Positions 36,252 to 49,051 of a stretch of DNA of 64,000 nucleotides are shown piece after piece (within the stretch, counting starts at the first letter, position 1; every line of letters begins with the position of its first letter). Origin of the DNA: Mallotus nudiflorus. Lineage: Eukaryota; Streptophyta; Magnoliopsida; Malpighiales; Euphorbiaceae. The notes beneath the pieces are model-generated. The model was given only the letters and a program-made list of their open reading frames with translations, was not told where the DNA came from and did not search any database. Location of the stretch: assembly GCA_947683625.1 (NCBI GenBank), contig CANTUR010000069.1:620001-684000 (forward strand), in the 5' to 3' direction. A program made the position numbers and the translations under genes.

Positions 36252-39200
36252 TCAGACACTGCTGATATCCACTCGGCTCTTATGGAGCTGAAAGGCTGGG
36301 GTAATCCAACTTCCGCAACTGCACTGGATTCCAGACCAATTGAAATAACCCAATCGAGCTTCACAATGAGCACATGAGAGCTTGCCCTCTAATGCACCTT
36401 CCTCAACTAGATGGCACGAGCGAGTTAAAATCAAAAGTTTTATTATTTAATGCATGCCAACACAAAGAATACCATCTAAAGTACATGATTCCATTTAACA
36501 AGAGATGGTTCGTAGTAAAAAAAAAAAAAGGGATTAATCGGAGCATAGTTATTATTTGTTTCTAGATGACTTTGATAATCAGAGAAAAAGACAAGTCAGT
36601 AAATACTTTGGAACGAAGACTCAATCCCTGTTGAAATTACATACCTAAATTCTGTTTGGATTTTTTAGGAAGTCACAATTTTCCAGACTTTCGCTTTTCT
36701 AGGAGTTGTAATTTATTACAAGCTATAAATTACACTCTATGAAATACAATTTTCCAGTTAATCAACACAACATGATCGTAGATCTAGTTATTTAATCAAA
36801 TGAAACAACAATGACGCTCAAACACGTATTTAACAAATGTAATTATGTCAAAGTTACCCAAAACAGTAATGTACTGCAGTTTAAACATGTACATACCAGC
36901 AGTCATCCACTGTAGAGGCTCAACAAAAATAGATGAACATTCTGGCTCATCAGACTTGTTAAAGGGATTGCCACTTTTCTGTTTGTTCCATGCAAAGGAT
37001 GCCTCACCCTCTCCTGGAATGTGATCCACCACATTTTCCTGCAATGCAACAACTCTTCGACATTTCTTACAGCGGTATGCCGTGGTACGCTTATTGTCAC
37101 CACTTGGAGATACCTCTACCTCAGAGGGAACACCAGTGGGCATGCCAGGGTCAGCCCCCAATTTAGAACTGTCTATCTTCTCTCCACGATTATAAGAATC
37201 ACCTGAGAGCATGGGTTGCATAATCGCTATTAGAAGTGACAATCAGAAATTGATCATCAATGATAGTTCAATGACTAATGGCAAATAGAAATAAAGATGA
37301 AATAGTGAGTAATAAAGATAACGGACTACTATGCTTCAGATTTACAGGAACACTTGCTTTCAAAAGAATTTTAAGGAATAACAGTTTCCATAATTCAGAA
37401 GGTAGAAAAACAATATGCCAAGCTGATGCAAAGCGGATAAAGTTTTAAGCAAAATATTTATGCTACTACCAAACTTCAAATAACAGATACCATTAGCCTG
37501 CTTAAGCAACAGACAACCAATGACTTCCACACTCATTGTATTCCAGAAATTCATCAGCAATAACTTAAATTCATTATCATTTAATGACGATCCATCTTTT
37601 GTTTTCCTTCTTGGGATAGAAGCTAAGTACCATTTCAATATAGGGGATATTTTAACTTGCTAAAAAATGCTTAAAATTGACACTACCTAGTGTAGAAATC
37701 ATGTTCTACATGTTCCATCTCAAAAACACACAGTCATGGCATTATGAAAGATTTATAATACCCGATAGATCCAATCACTGCTCAAACATTCACAGTACAT
37801 CTGAGAACAAACACTCGCTAATAAACCAAAAATTAACCTAGAAGTGAAAATCGTCACACGAATTTTCAATGTAAGCAAACAATGCTCAATATAACAAGTA
37901 AAGAAAAATTGATATAAAACATTTTACAATGCATACACAAGAAAATTTCCACACTAGTTATTAAGTTTGGGTAAATATGGCCCTATTTGGTTTAGGGTGC
38001 AATTTTTTAAAATCCATTTTCTGAAAAAACTTGATGTATTTAGTTAAAGAACTTGTCTTCAATAGTTAAAGAACTGATGTATTTAGTTTTCCTTTTGAAA
38101 AACAAGATGTTTACGATAAGGAAAAGAATATAAAACATTGAAATTCTTTTCCAAGGATCAAGTATGGAACAGTTTTTCAATTTTTTTGAAAAATTAGGGC
38201 ACTGTTCTACAGATAGGGTCCCCCCCCCCCCCCAAAAAAAAAAAAAAAAAAAAAAAAACTTGAAAAATTGATCTATTACTTGGATACCAAAAAATATTTT
38301 AGAAAATTGGAAACCAGTTTTTCGAAAGCTCAAGTTTGTTTTCCATTTTTTTTTTCATTTGACGGAATGGATTTTTTGTTTGGAAAACACAGGTTTTTTT
38401 TCCATATCACCCTTATCTAAAATCAAGTCCATCCATGTCTAAGTTCAAATCTTAACAGATACTTTTTCCTTGCTTTTTTGCCTTTTAATCATATTATCTT
38501 AGTCAGTTGCCCGTTAATCTTAACAGATATTTTTTCTTCAAATAAAAATAAGTACCCAATACTTTCAGACGAAAGCGCTTGTATACAGGACTTGCACGAT
38601 CAACCTTGAAGCCCATTTCCTCAAACATTTTCAACTGCATTAGGGGAAAATAATTAAAAAGTCATGATAATCTCGATAAATTGGAAACTAATCCTTAAAA
38701 TCAACACAGTATGAAGTTCCCAAATCATAATAGATTTGTTGCATTGCCTTGCATCACCTGATCTAAAAAACCATCGTTGGGGCAAACAAACTCACAGCTT
38801 TCCTTTAGGGAGTCAAGAGCATCTGCAGGTATGCAAAGGACAAAAGGGAAAGGGAATATAAGCAGGAAAATGACATATGTATATGTTTTTGTCATCACAC
38901 TGAGGAACCACCAATCTCATGGTACAGATAATGAAGGCTATAGATGCATATACCAATTTGCTGACTCAAAATGCTTTAAATACAAGATGAATTTGTCCGA
39001 ACCTTCTTGAGATAGTTGTTCAGTTCTCATCAAATACGCTGTAATAATAGCTGCACTGCAATGAACAAATGCAAAGAAGGGAATAAGCCCGTAGGACTTT
39101 ATAGCTGTGTAAACTGGAAAAGCTATTACAATATAGGCCTGTTCTGGATGGTTTCCGATGCTTTATCCTATTTTGATCCACATGAACTTAAAGCTTATAG

Positions 39201-40899
39201 AAGAATGTAAAAGTTCATATACACGATTTTGAACAAACAAAAATACATTATGAGTTTCCACATGAAAACTCATACAACCTTTATCCTTTCATCTCCGAGC
39301 TGTTAATAATTATTGCACCCCCTTTCAAAAAAGAACAAAAAATTCAAGCAGAGACTCAAATGTGCTCAACACCCATGCAATAAGAATACCAAGCACCAAA
39401 AAACTCTTTCTCTAAAAAATGGTTTACCTTGCTGATATTTCTTTTCCCTCAGTTTATCTTGTTTAATGACAAAAAATAGCTGTATGGATCTGAATGACAG
39501 GATCTCTAAAAAGAATGTAAAAGAAATAAACAAATAAATAAATAAATCGGGAATAAGAGTAAAAGCAAACTCTTCTCAATTTCACTTATGCATGGATGGA
39601 GGTGATATCAAGAGGAAGGGAAGAGAACAATAGGAAAATCAGATTTCATCTTATTTCGCTATTAAATTTTTTTATGAGAGGAAGTTTCATTCCCCAAATA
39701 TAAGGGAATATGATTAGATTCCAATTTGGAGTATAAAAAATTTCAACTCCTAAAATACATTAAAATTACAAGAATTAGTCCCTTGTTAACACATTTCTCC
39801 TCCTTTCCCTTATTAACTATTTTTTATTTTACCAAACAGGAAAAAATCTATATTTTTTCTTCCCCTCCCTTCCCTTTGCTTTAAAAACCCTTCCCCTCTC
39901 CTTTCTTCCTCATTGTTATGCATAGTGCAATATCTGAATAGCTTACTTGTGACATAATTGCTCACTGGCAAGGGAACAGAAGATGCTTTTAATGCACTTA
40001 TTTACAGCCTAAACTACAATATTAGGAGAATGTAAAAAAAATTTCCTTACTGCATCAGGATTGGCAATATCTCTTTTTAGGAAAATTCATATTAGTATTT
40101 GTTTTTCTTATTGTGTACTTGTTTTAGTGCCAAAGCAAAGACAATTGATGAATATTAGAAATTTTATAAAGTTCATTAAGCAAGAGAATTCATAGAGTTC
40201 TCTTTGTTTTGGTTTTACGTCAGTTGCATAAGACTCAACAGTATAATCACTGTAACCAATTACAAGTTCCATTTAGAGAATCACTCCACTCCACATGAAT
40301 GATCATACAGCATAACTAAGAAGAAGCAGAAACAAAACCAAACAGGTAAAGAAATAAAAAAGTTCCCTAAAACTAAAAGTCAAAAGATGGACCCGCAAAA
40401 TGCATCATTAGTTATTTAGTCAAACAAAAATTAGTGGAAAAAGAAAAAAAGAGAAACTACACCTTCTTGACACACCAGCAAAGCAGTGCACCAAAACAGA
40501 ACCCTCTTTTCTACTCTGATCAATGAAATCCAAACACACATCCAAATAATCCAACAAATCCTCACTTTCCATATCTCTAATAGGCACTGCCATTCTTACT
40601 AGCTTCAAATCTTTGCCCGCATACTCCAATGAGTACAAAAGTTTATCAGGAGATAAAGAACTCTTTGAGCCAGCAATTAAATATTCCTTAGAGGTTAACT
40701 CATCCGAACCACCAACATATACCTTCTTAATCTCCTTGGCAGGAATGGTAAGGCCACTATGCCATTCAGAAAAGAACGATATTGATGGGAAGTTCAGGAC
40801 TGATAAAATGTGCGTAATTTCAGTGCTACTGTTTTGAAGAATCTCAGCCGCATCACTAATGTTGCCAATAAATAGATTCTCCCGGACAAGGTACGGCAT
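36252..40899 (-). CDS. DUSP12: DUSP12/YVH1-like dual-specificity phosphatase
   Basis: Six exons on the - strand with GT-AG junctions in consistent phase: 40899-40463, 39055-39003, 38822-38758, 38634-38556, 37202-36897 and 36406-36252. They give 364 aa. The phosphatase domain occupies ~1-200. The signature HCFAGVSRS spans exons 1 and 2, with catalytic Cys139 and Arg145, and Asp109 in VPIRDMESED is the likely general acid. Exon 3 encodes CPNDGFLDQ, typical of the family. The C-terminal half has the zinc-binding segment of YVH1/DUSP12: YRCKKCRR, then CAHCEARLGYFNW and CSCGSWITPAFQLHKSRVD. Known of the family: yeast Yvh1 acts in late 60S ribosome maturation through its zinc domain. The plant role is not inferable from sequence. 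The gene is convergent with UBAC2 and appears intact. Confidence 0.93.
38220..38258 (+). repeat. C14-A25 homopolymer junction in intron 4 of the phosphatase gene
   Basis: A run of 14 C is followed directly by 25 A. It lies between exons 4 and 5. Such a junction may be a sequencing or assembly weak spot. Confidence 0.8.
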
Positions 40900-40937
40900 C
40901 AGAATTCACAATGAAACACTTTTCTTAACAATCTAAT

Positions 40938-41589
40938 CTGCAAGAAAATGAAACAAAATAAACGGATTTTAATTTGTCTTTGATTATACATGTTTATTTT
41001 TAAAAATAGAAAGGGAAAGTCAATTTTCATTATTTATATGAATATAGCAGCGTATGTATTAAAATTTCCATTGATTTTCCTCCATTTTGTGAGGAGATAT
41101 TAAAATTTGATTAAAATTCTTTATTTTACTTCCCTCCAATTAACCATGAAACCTTAAACACTATTCATTATTCTCTTTGATTTCTCTATCCTGAAAAGCG
41201 CAACTATTTTTTTCCTATTAAATTCAAAATAAACCTGAAGAACGAATATCATTCCTCTTTAAGCCATTATTACATTAACAATCTGCGAAACACTTACAAG
41301 ATAAATTACATTGATACGTAGCAAACAGAATACCAAGAAAGCTACAATTGCAAAGATTGAATGCTTAGAAAATTTAGAAAAGAAAACCAAAAATCGCAAT
41401 CAACACAGATAGATTGCTTCCAACATTTTTTCAGTGAAAAGGAGAAGAAAGGCCATTCACTACATTTGAAGAATAATAATAATAAAAAAAAAATTCTAAT
41501 TTCTATGTTGAAATAAAGAGAAATAAATATGACATGAAACAGTATCACAGTAGAAATGGAGTTTTGAAGTCAGAATAAGACTCACTGAC
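40938..41589 (-). other. Probable 5'UTR intron of the phosphatase gene
   Basis: On the - strand the donor TTTTCAG|GTCAGTGAG falls at 41590/41589 and the acceptor TTTTCTTGCAG at 40938, 38 bp before the start codon. Both fit plant consensus. Inference only; a transcript would decide. Confidence 0.5.
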
Positions 41590-41739
41590 CTGAAAACTGA
41601 ATGGAATATTCCGGCAACGGAATATATCTATCTCGCTGTCTGTGCTTCTTTTATCTCTTTGTTATTCGATTTCAATCTGCTATTTATGCAAGCTGGCTTT
41701 GCACGTGCGATTAACGGCTTCCGTACGTGCAACGCTTTC

Positions 41740-41773
<34 letters not shown>
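41740..41773 (-). promoter_or_regulatory. TATA-like and GA-repeat promoter of the phosphatase gene
   Basis: Read on the - strand, a TATATATATATA stretch (41773-41761) is followed by (GA)n (41760-41740), about 170 bp upstream of the putative 5'UTR donor. A CACGTG palindrome lies at 41702-41707. The combination resembles a plant core promoter. Confidence 0.4.
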
Positions 41774-42045
41774 TTCATGTAGAGAGCGTGAGAAACACTA
41801 TCTTTTAAGGTACTAAAGCAATATATTTTCAGGCTAAAATAAAATCAATAATTTTGCAGAGAACTTCAGTAAAATTTGTAAGGAATTTCTTTTATTCTAG
41901 TTGAAAAGAATTGTAAAGAGAACATGAGAGAAAATAATATGTAATTTGTTCTGCACTAAATTATTCTGTATACATAGGTCTTGTACAGTTAATAAATAGT
42001 CAGTTGCAACTATAATAATAATAATAATAACAATAATAATTTAAC

Positions 42046-42290
42046 GGAAGTAAAATTCAAGGCACTTATTTTATTTTTGTGTATGTGTCAAGTGTCCAAA
42101 TGCTAAGTACCATCATTAAACTATAGATATATATAATTGAGTATACTATTATATTTGCCACCAAATTTGAAATAATTTTGATTTTCTTTTATATCAGTGC
42201 ACCTTACAAAGTAAGGGACGCTAACCTCTTCCCTTTAAAATATGGGATAACCTCTTCATCAACCAACTAATATGCATATTACATATAGCA
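42046..42290. repeat. ~240-bp direct repeat, left copy
   Basis: Matches 48055-48295, sharing ATTCAAGGCA, TTAAACTATAGATATATATAATTGA and TTTGCCACCAAATTT segments. It has no TG...CA ends or primer-binding site, so an LTR pair is not supported. Confidence 0.7.
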
Positions 42291-42859
42291 TTCCCCTACT
42301 TAGCTTGTAATATTATTAAGTTAATCCTTATTTCATGCGTAAAGAGAAAATATCTTTCAATTTAAACTTGTCTTATTGTTAGTACTTTGAAATTCTATAG
42401 GAATTATGATTGCTTTTAGCTTAAATCAATATTTGAAATAATAGAATCGAAAATACCACACACATTATTCCAAAAGCCTAAAACTAAAGTTCTCTATTAA
42501 TTTAGCACTAATAAGGTTTTATGCTAAGTTATAACATGATATTTTTATAAATTATTAAATTAATTTCTAGAATTTACAGTGTTAATAAATATTTTATTTA
42601 AGTATTATATTATGGTTATTTCGTGAGATTAAATTAAATTCAAGTGCTATTAATTATTTTATTATATTATGGTATTAATAGTAAATTGAAATTTAAACTT
42701 AAATTTATTGTTATATATTATATAATAATATTATTATTATTTGTGAATTATTTTATTGTAGTGTAATTTTATATATTTTAATATTGTGGTGAGTTCAATT
42801 AAAAAAGAAAATATTTAAATTAAAAATATTATTTTTATATTATTTTATCCTTTTCTCCC

Positions 42860-42861
<2 letters not shown>

Positions 42862-42909
<48 letters not shown>
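42862..42909 (+). repeat. (TA)n microsatellite
   Basis: About 24 uninterrupted TA units inside the diverged LTR, just before its CT-rich leader. Confidence 0.9.
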
Positions 42910-42913
<4 letters not shown>

Positions 42914-45069
42914 AAATTTCCTTTCCCCATCTCTTTCTCTTTCCTTCCTCCTCTTTCCCTCCCTTTCCTTTATTCTTCCTTTTCTCTGTGTTAAACGCAG
43001 AATCACACCACCAGCTCCCCATGCTCCCGCCTGACTACCTGGCAGTGCCCCATCATCGTCGTCACTCCTCCCCAGCTTGCCACCACCATTTGTCCCTTCT
43101 CTCATCGTCGTTTTCCTTCCTCCTCCTTGTTTCTTCTCGCTGCCGAGAGCTTCCGGAGGCCACCGGTGATGATTCCGGCAATGGTTGGAGCTCGCATGGG
43201 TCTCATTTGAGAGCTCTTGATGTGTGCTTCATTTTCCCCAAAGCAATTCATCTGATTAAACTCGATTTTAGCTTCAATTTTAAATAATTTATTTTAGGAT
43301 TTTTAGTTTCAGTTGTTGATTTTGTGTTCAATTGGTTTAATTATTGTTAAATTGACTTTATATTATTGAAATTGAAGTTGTAAGCTTTCCAAAAATGTAT
43401 TTAAATTTGATTTTGGAGATAGTTGAATTTTGAGCACTATTCCGAGCTCGGTTGCTGTTCAAGAGGGTTGTCCTGGCTCGGAAGTGTGTTTTATTTTTAA
43501 TAAATCCTACTAATGATTTTAAGCATTTTTCATTAAAAAATTTTATTGAAATTATGTTTCGATTATTTATTATAAATTTTTTAATATTTATGTAAAAATT
43601 GGATTTTTGGAAAAATTAGTATAAATTAGAAAATTTTGTATTTTAATTGAAATTATTGTTAATTATTATGTTTTGGATAATTTTTTAGTAATAAATAGTA
43701 TTAAAATAATTTTTATGAATTGTTTACTATTTTTTAGCTAATTCATAATGATTTCTGGAAATATATTCGAATAATAATTTTACCTATTATTTTTATGATT
43801 AAATGAATTTTCAGCTATTTTTATTATATATTTGGAAAATTTAAATAATTATTTGTAAATTATGCTATTTGATTTTGAATATTTGAAAAATGGATTTTTA
43901 TTAATATTATTTAATTATATTTGGGATTTTAATATTTATTTTGAAAATAAATATCTTTGATGTTTTTGTTATTTAAATAAATTGAATTGTGGTATTTACT
44001 ATTATTTTATTGAATTTATGAATTTTAGTGAATTATTAATATTTATTATTATTTTATTGATTTTGAGTGTGCCGATTCTCGGTTGGGCAATAAATGTAGA
44101 TTGGGGGCTCAACCCGAGAAGTTGAGCATTTTGTGTATTTGAAGTATGTTTGCATACAAGATTGACTCTACTTTTAGTAGAGAGATATCCATTTTACAGA
44201 AGAGACTCTACTGAATTTTCGGTAGAATTCTTATAAAACATGACATCAAGTCGGTCCTGAGTTTTGAATTTTTGTAGGGTCATGTCTTAGATTGAGTCAT
44301 TCTTTAGAAATTCTAGAAGTATAAAAATTAAGAATTTGATTCTAATATATTATTATTTTTATTATTTTCCTTAGTTGCTCCACATGCTAAGCTTATTGGA
44401 CTGGGCCAGTCGAATCAGGGTTGAGGAGCACACTTGAATTGTGAGTTATTATTATATGTATACATTGCATGTAGGACATATATTATGAGCATCCATGTTT
44501 TAAATAAATGTGAATTTCATTATGCTTTATTTCATTAATTATTTTTATTTTGATTATTTCGAATATATATATTTACATACAATTGTTAAATTATGAAAAT
44601 GAATGCTATTCACGTTTACTGTGATTTTCATTATATTATTATGAAACAATGTTTTGGATGATAGTTATAGAACGTGCCACCTAGCCAGTCACACTAGGAC
44701 TGTTGCACAACATTACACTAGAATTAGGTTTTGAACTTTGATTGATTTTGGATATGGAAATTATGATTGTTGTGAATTGTGGATAAGGGGTGTGATTGCG
44801 AATCCTCGATTGACCTGTAGGTTACGCGGGGCTAGTTAGCACCGACAGTGGAACTGCGGATCCTTGATTGACCCTTTGTGTACTCGGGCCAGTTCACTGC
44901 CAAAAGTTGGATAAAAGAATATTTTGGAGATATGGAAGCCTATTGACTAAGTAAATACAGTGATCAAGGTTGCGGATATTTAGGGATTCTGCTTGAATCC
45001 TTCACTCAAAATTCTTTTACATTTATTATTATAATAAAAGTGGATTTTTAGTATCTGTATGAAATGCAT

Positions 45070-45070
<1 letters not shown>

Positions 45071-45133
<63 letters not shown>
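45071..45133 (+). repeat. (TTA)n microsatellite
   Basis: About 20 trinucleotide units within the diverged LTR, at a place where other family members have AT-rich non-repetitive sequence. Confidence 0.9.
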
Positions 45134-45135
<2 letters not shown>

Positions 45136-45813
45136 TGATGCTTGAATATCTATGTATTTAGGTTGCATGTATATAGATAATAATAATTCACTCAGTGAGG
45201 TCTGACCCCTCCCCTCAATAATAATTTTTTAGGATCTTCTACTTCAGACCTCCTTACTAGATTTATTCACTGGACTCTTTCTTCCCCAGTCAATTTATGT
45301 AAATATTGAACCGTCTCTTTTCTTGTGTTTTAGTAAACACTGCAGTAGTAGTACTTTTTGTTGTTATACCTATTATTGTATTTGACAGTGTTCCTGTATT
45401 TGAATAATTGTATAAAGATATTTTATTATGTTATGATATCGATTTCATTTGTATTAATTAAATTTTTAATTCTGAGATATTTTGTGGTATGTTTGCATGT
45501 GTTTTTATTTTTTAAGGCTTGCTACAGGTTCCAAATTTGTAAGAATTCTCGTTCCGTAGCACCAATCATGACTCTCCGGTTTGGGTCGTGACATGTTACC
45601 TCTTAACTTCATGAATATTTACAAAGTTTTCCAAATTTTTTTTGAAGTGGTACTGTTTCCTATGTTCATATGGGTGAAATTAAGTTTCATTAAAAGTATC
45701 CTATTTCAACACTCACCCTCCCATTTAATATGCACTTCACTTACCAATAGCTTATTATTATCCTTTAAACTTTTAACTAAAGTATTAGTAATGTTGGGTT
45801 CCTATTATTAGTA

Positions 45814-46330
45814 AGTTTAGATAAATAGTTTTAGTCCTAATCCAATAGAAGTTTTATTAACAAAATCTCTTGGGATAGCCTTTGTAAATGGATCTACTAG
45901 ATTATTACAAGACTTTGCATATATTATGGAAATAATTCCATCAAAGACTAATTGTCTTACATATTCATGTTTCAAACTGATAAGTCTAAATTTTCCATTG
46001 TACATTTTACTAAATCCTTTGGACATAGTTGCTTAACTATCATAATGTAAGGAGATGGTTAACATCAGTTTTGGCCACAACTTAATATCCAATAACATAT
46101 TTTTCAACTATTTCACCTCCTTACTTTCAATTGCTAATGCTATGAATTCAAATTCCATTATAGAATAAGTTATACAAGTTTATTTCTTTGATGCCCAAGA
46201 AATTGCACCACATACTAAAGTGAAAACCCATATATAAATTGACTTTGTTATCTCTTGTACTAGTATCCAACTAGCCACTATATAACCTTCAAGCACAACT
46301 AGAAATTTATTGTATAACAATCCAAAATTC
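45814..46330 (-). pseudogene. Ty1/copia RNase H fragment
   Basis: The - strand translation shows, in order, CGAISWASKK, a decayed MEFEFIALAIESKE segment and a final open stretch (46026-45817) with VRQLVFDGIISIIYAKS, DPFTKAIPRD and GLGLKLFI, the standard C-terminus of Ty1/copia Pol. Several in-frame stops lie in between and nothing upstream of RNase H is preserved. About 100 bp downstream (- strand) a purine-rich GGGAGGGTGAG precedes TGTTGAAATAGG (45711), possibly the start of the copia 3' LTR, which the diverged solo LTR then interrupts. Confidence 0.75.
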
Positions 46331-47287
46331 ACAGTTTTTTTTCAAGTATCCAAATTGTAAGAGTCCTAAAGGGGGAGAATTATATAGCAAATTAAAAACA
46401 AATTAAAAATAAATTAAGGGATGAGAAAATGGATATAATGAAATTTAAAGGAGTTCGATTTCTAATCAAAACTATGTCTCCACCTAACTTATCCCAAGTT
46501 AGGATTTTCAAACTCACTCCAATCTTATTAACAAGATTGATTTTAAAATGGTGTTTTACAATGGCCCACACCAAACCTAACAATGATGAGTTTTTTTTGG
46601 CTCATTCCAAACCACAATCAATTCCCAAGTGTTTTCAATTGGCTAACACTTAAACCACACAACAAGAGTCGATCCTTACTTCCCTTTTTCTAATAAGAGA
46701 CCTAACTTTAACACACAACCACACTCAATAATATAAAATAATAAAGGGAATGTATGAGCTTCTTAAATGCTAATAGAGATTGAATGCTCAATCAAAGTTT
46801 CTAACTATTAAATGAAGTTTTGAGACTTAAATTTATAGTTGCAGCTCAATTTTTAGTTATTGGGATGCAATAAATTCATCTTCTCTACAAGCTTCATTTA
46901 ATATATTTTTAGCTTTTTGCAGAGAATAGTCTGCTCATTATCATAAAGGCATGGTCACGATCGTGAGGATCGAAAATAATATCCGTTGGACATAAAGTAT
47001 TTGTTGTCTCCCAGACTGAGCATAGCTCATGATCTAGTCACGATCGTGATCGGAGCTTATGAGCATCCTAGAGCTCCTTAGTCTTTTGTGACTTTTATGG
47101 GCCCTAATTTGGACATAAGCTCATGATAGAGACTAACATTGTCACAATTGTGATTGTGGATTGTGAGGGCTGCATATTATTAATATAAAGAACGGCTTCT
47201 TTATTTTTCAACTTGTGAGTGCTCCTCACTATCATGATGGCCATTCACGATGGGCATAGTTGAGCTTGTTTTAAGTCAATTTTGAAA
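46331..47287. other. Unassigned intergenic sequence
   Basis: No gene recognised. The palindrome CACGATCGTG occurs twice (near 46956 and 47038), with related CACAATTGTGA/CATGATGG variants nearby. This may be the end of an unrecognised repeat. Confidence 0.4.
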
Positions 47288-47382
47288 GGTTACAATAATA
47301 ATAACAACAATAACAATAAAAACAAGAACAATAATAATAACAATAACAATAACAATAACAAATAATAACAATAACAACAACA
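47288..47382 (+). repeat. (AAC/AAT)n compound microsatellite
   Basis: About 95 bp of mixed AAC, AAT and AACAAT units, directly before the 169-bp duplication. Confidence 0.85.
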
Positions 47383-47390
47383 TATGGAAA

Positions 47391-47728
47391 ATTCAACTTC
47401 TATAAATAAGGGTCAAAGTCCTAGTCATATGTTGAATCAGCTGAATATTGGTCAAACTGGCAATCTGTGTACTTTCATAGGTGAAAGGGCTTGCAACCTG
47501 AAGCCTACAGAACATGTAAATCACCCACTATCTATGAATATCGTGCATGATTTCCATACATTCAACTCCTATAAATAAGGGTCAAAGTCTTGGTTATATT
47601 TTGAATCAACTGGATATTGGTCAAACTGACAATATGTATACTTCCACAGGTGAAAGGGCTTGCAACCTGAAGCTTGCAGAATGTGTAAATCACCCACTAT
47701 TCATGAATATCATGCATGATTTCCACAC
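47391..47728 (+). repeat. 169-bp tandem duplication
   Basis: ATTCAACTTC/ATAAATAAGGGTCAAAGTC at 47391 recurs at 47560. Both copies continue through GGTGAAAGGGCTTGCAACCTGAAGC to GATTTCCA(C/T)ACAT. Each copy is open in one frame, but the unit is not a multiple of three, so the frame changes between copies. No domain is recognised. Confidence 0.85.
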
Positions 47729-48054
47729 ATCTAGTAGTGATGGAAGTTTTTTAATTTACGGAACCACTCCTCAAATAGGTCAAAAATCACTCTATATATG
47801 GCATGTCTTTAATATTAAATAGTCTTTTAGTCCAACAAAACAAGATAACTCATTCATAACCCTAAAACATCTACTTATAATCCAATCATGATTAAACTTT
47901 GACTTAAGCATTGGAGTGGGACTACTAAGAGTAGCCCCAGCCCCAACCCCTTTCTTATGTCTTTTTGTTTTGTAGACTATTCAATAAGCCATACATATCT
48001 CTTCTATCCTCCATTGAAATAGGAGCTTAAGGGAACCCCTTTTAATAATAATAA

Positions 48055-48295
48055 TTCAAGGCAGTTATTTTATTTTGGTGCTTGTATCAAAGTGTCATCA
48101 TTAGACTATAGATATATATAATTGAATGTGCTATTATATTTGCCACCAAATTTAATAAAATTTTGATTTCCCCATATTTCTCTAAACTAATTATTTTAGT
48201 GTACCCTACAAAATAAGGAAGAATATCCTCTTCCATTTGAACAACATAGGATAACATCTTTATCAGCCAACTAATATATAAACTATATATAATAA
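48055..48295. repeat. ~240-bp direct repeat, right copy
   Basis: Partner of 42046-42290, in the same orientation, about 6 kb away. Between them lie the diverged LTR and the copia fragment. Confidence 0.7.
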
Positions 48296-48365
48296 ACCTA
48301 AATTTTTTTTTAAAAAAAATACAAATTATAAGTTAAATTTTGGATAAAAATTATAATTTTGCTCA

Positions 48366-48370
<5 letters not shown>

Positions 48371-48432
<62 letters not shown>
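48371..48432 (+). repeat. (TA)n microsatellite
   Basis: About 31 uninterrupted TA units. A second junction-free AT-rich stretch follows to 49051, in which I see no gene or other structure. Confidence 0.9.
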
Positions 48433-48436
<4 letters not shown>

Positions 48437-49051
48437 ATATTTTTTACAAATAAAAATTTATATATTATTTTTTAAAATTTTAAATCATTATTACATTAAA
48501 ATTAAGAGTTGTTTCACAAAGAGCTTGTTTATAAACTTCATGAGTCAAACTTTTCATAATTTGAACTTCGTTCATTTATTAAACGAGTTCAAACAACTTT
48601 TTATTGAGCCGAGCTCCAAGTAGCTCGTGAACATATAAGCTCATTTACAACCCTAAATTAAATTAGCAATTTGCCTCCTAATTTTGAACATGATGGTTAA
48701 TTGGCTCATAAATTTCATTTAGGTCAATTATCCTATAAACTTGGTACATTTGATCAATTAACTCATATTAGCTTTCTAGAAAAATTCAATTTAGTGCAAA
48801 ATAATTTTTTTAAGTAATTCATCTCAAAACTTTTATACATTGACCAATTAGATTTCATTTATCAAAATTTAAACTTAAGATATGAATTAGTAAAAAACAA
48901 ATTTTAAGTTTAGTAAAAGATATATTAAAAATCAAAATAAAGAAATATATAATTGATTTTTAAATTATTTACATAAATTTAAATTTAAATTATCAATTAT
49001 TTTAAAATTAAAAAATTAAGTAGCATCTATTTAATTTTAAAATTATGTATC

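Larger units (their letters stand above)
42531..45591 (+). mobile_element. Diverged solo LTR of the 3.2-kb family
   Basis: Its end GGTTTGGGTCGTGACA at 45591 is exact. The start near 42531 is decayed but aligns with CAGTGTTAATAA of the family. It contains a CT-rich leader (42910-42985), a GC-rich block (43000-43200), the GTAGAGAGAT...TTTTACAG segment near 44178 and the paired 'GATTGACC' segments near 44808-44870. No target duplication was found. Confidence 0.65.

Noticed and set aside
42531..45596. Target duplication of the diverged solo LTR
   Set aside because: TGTTA on the right has no matching copy at the decayed left end.
46360..46385. AAAGGGGGAGAAT as a polypurine tract of a + strand element
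   Set aside because: No LTR start follows and the neighbouring copia fragment is on the other strand.
42046..48295. LTR pair of the copia element
   Set aside because: No TG/CA termini and no primer-binding site next to the right copy.
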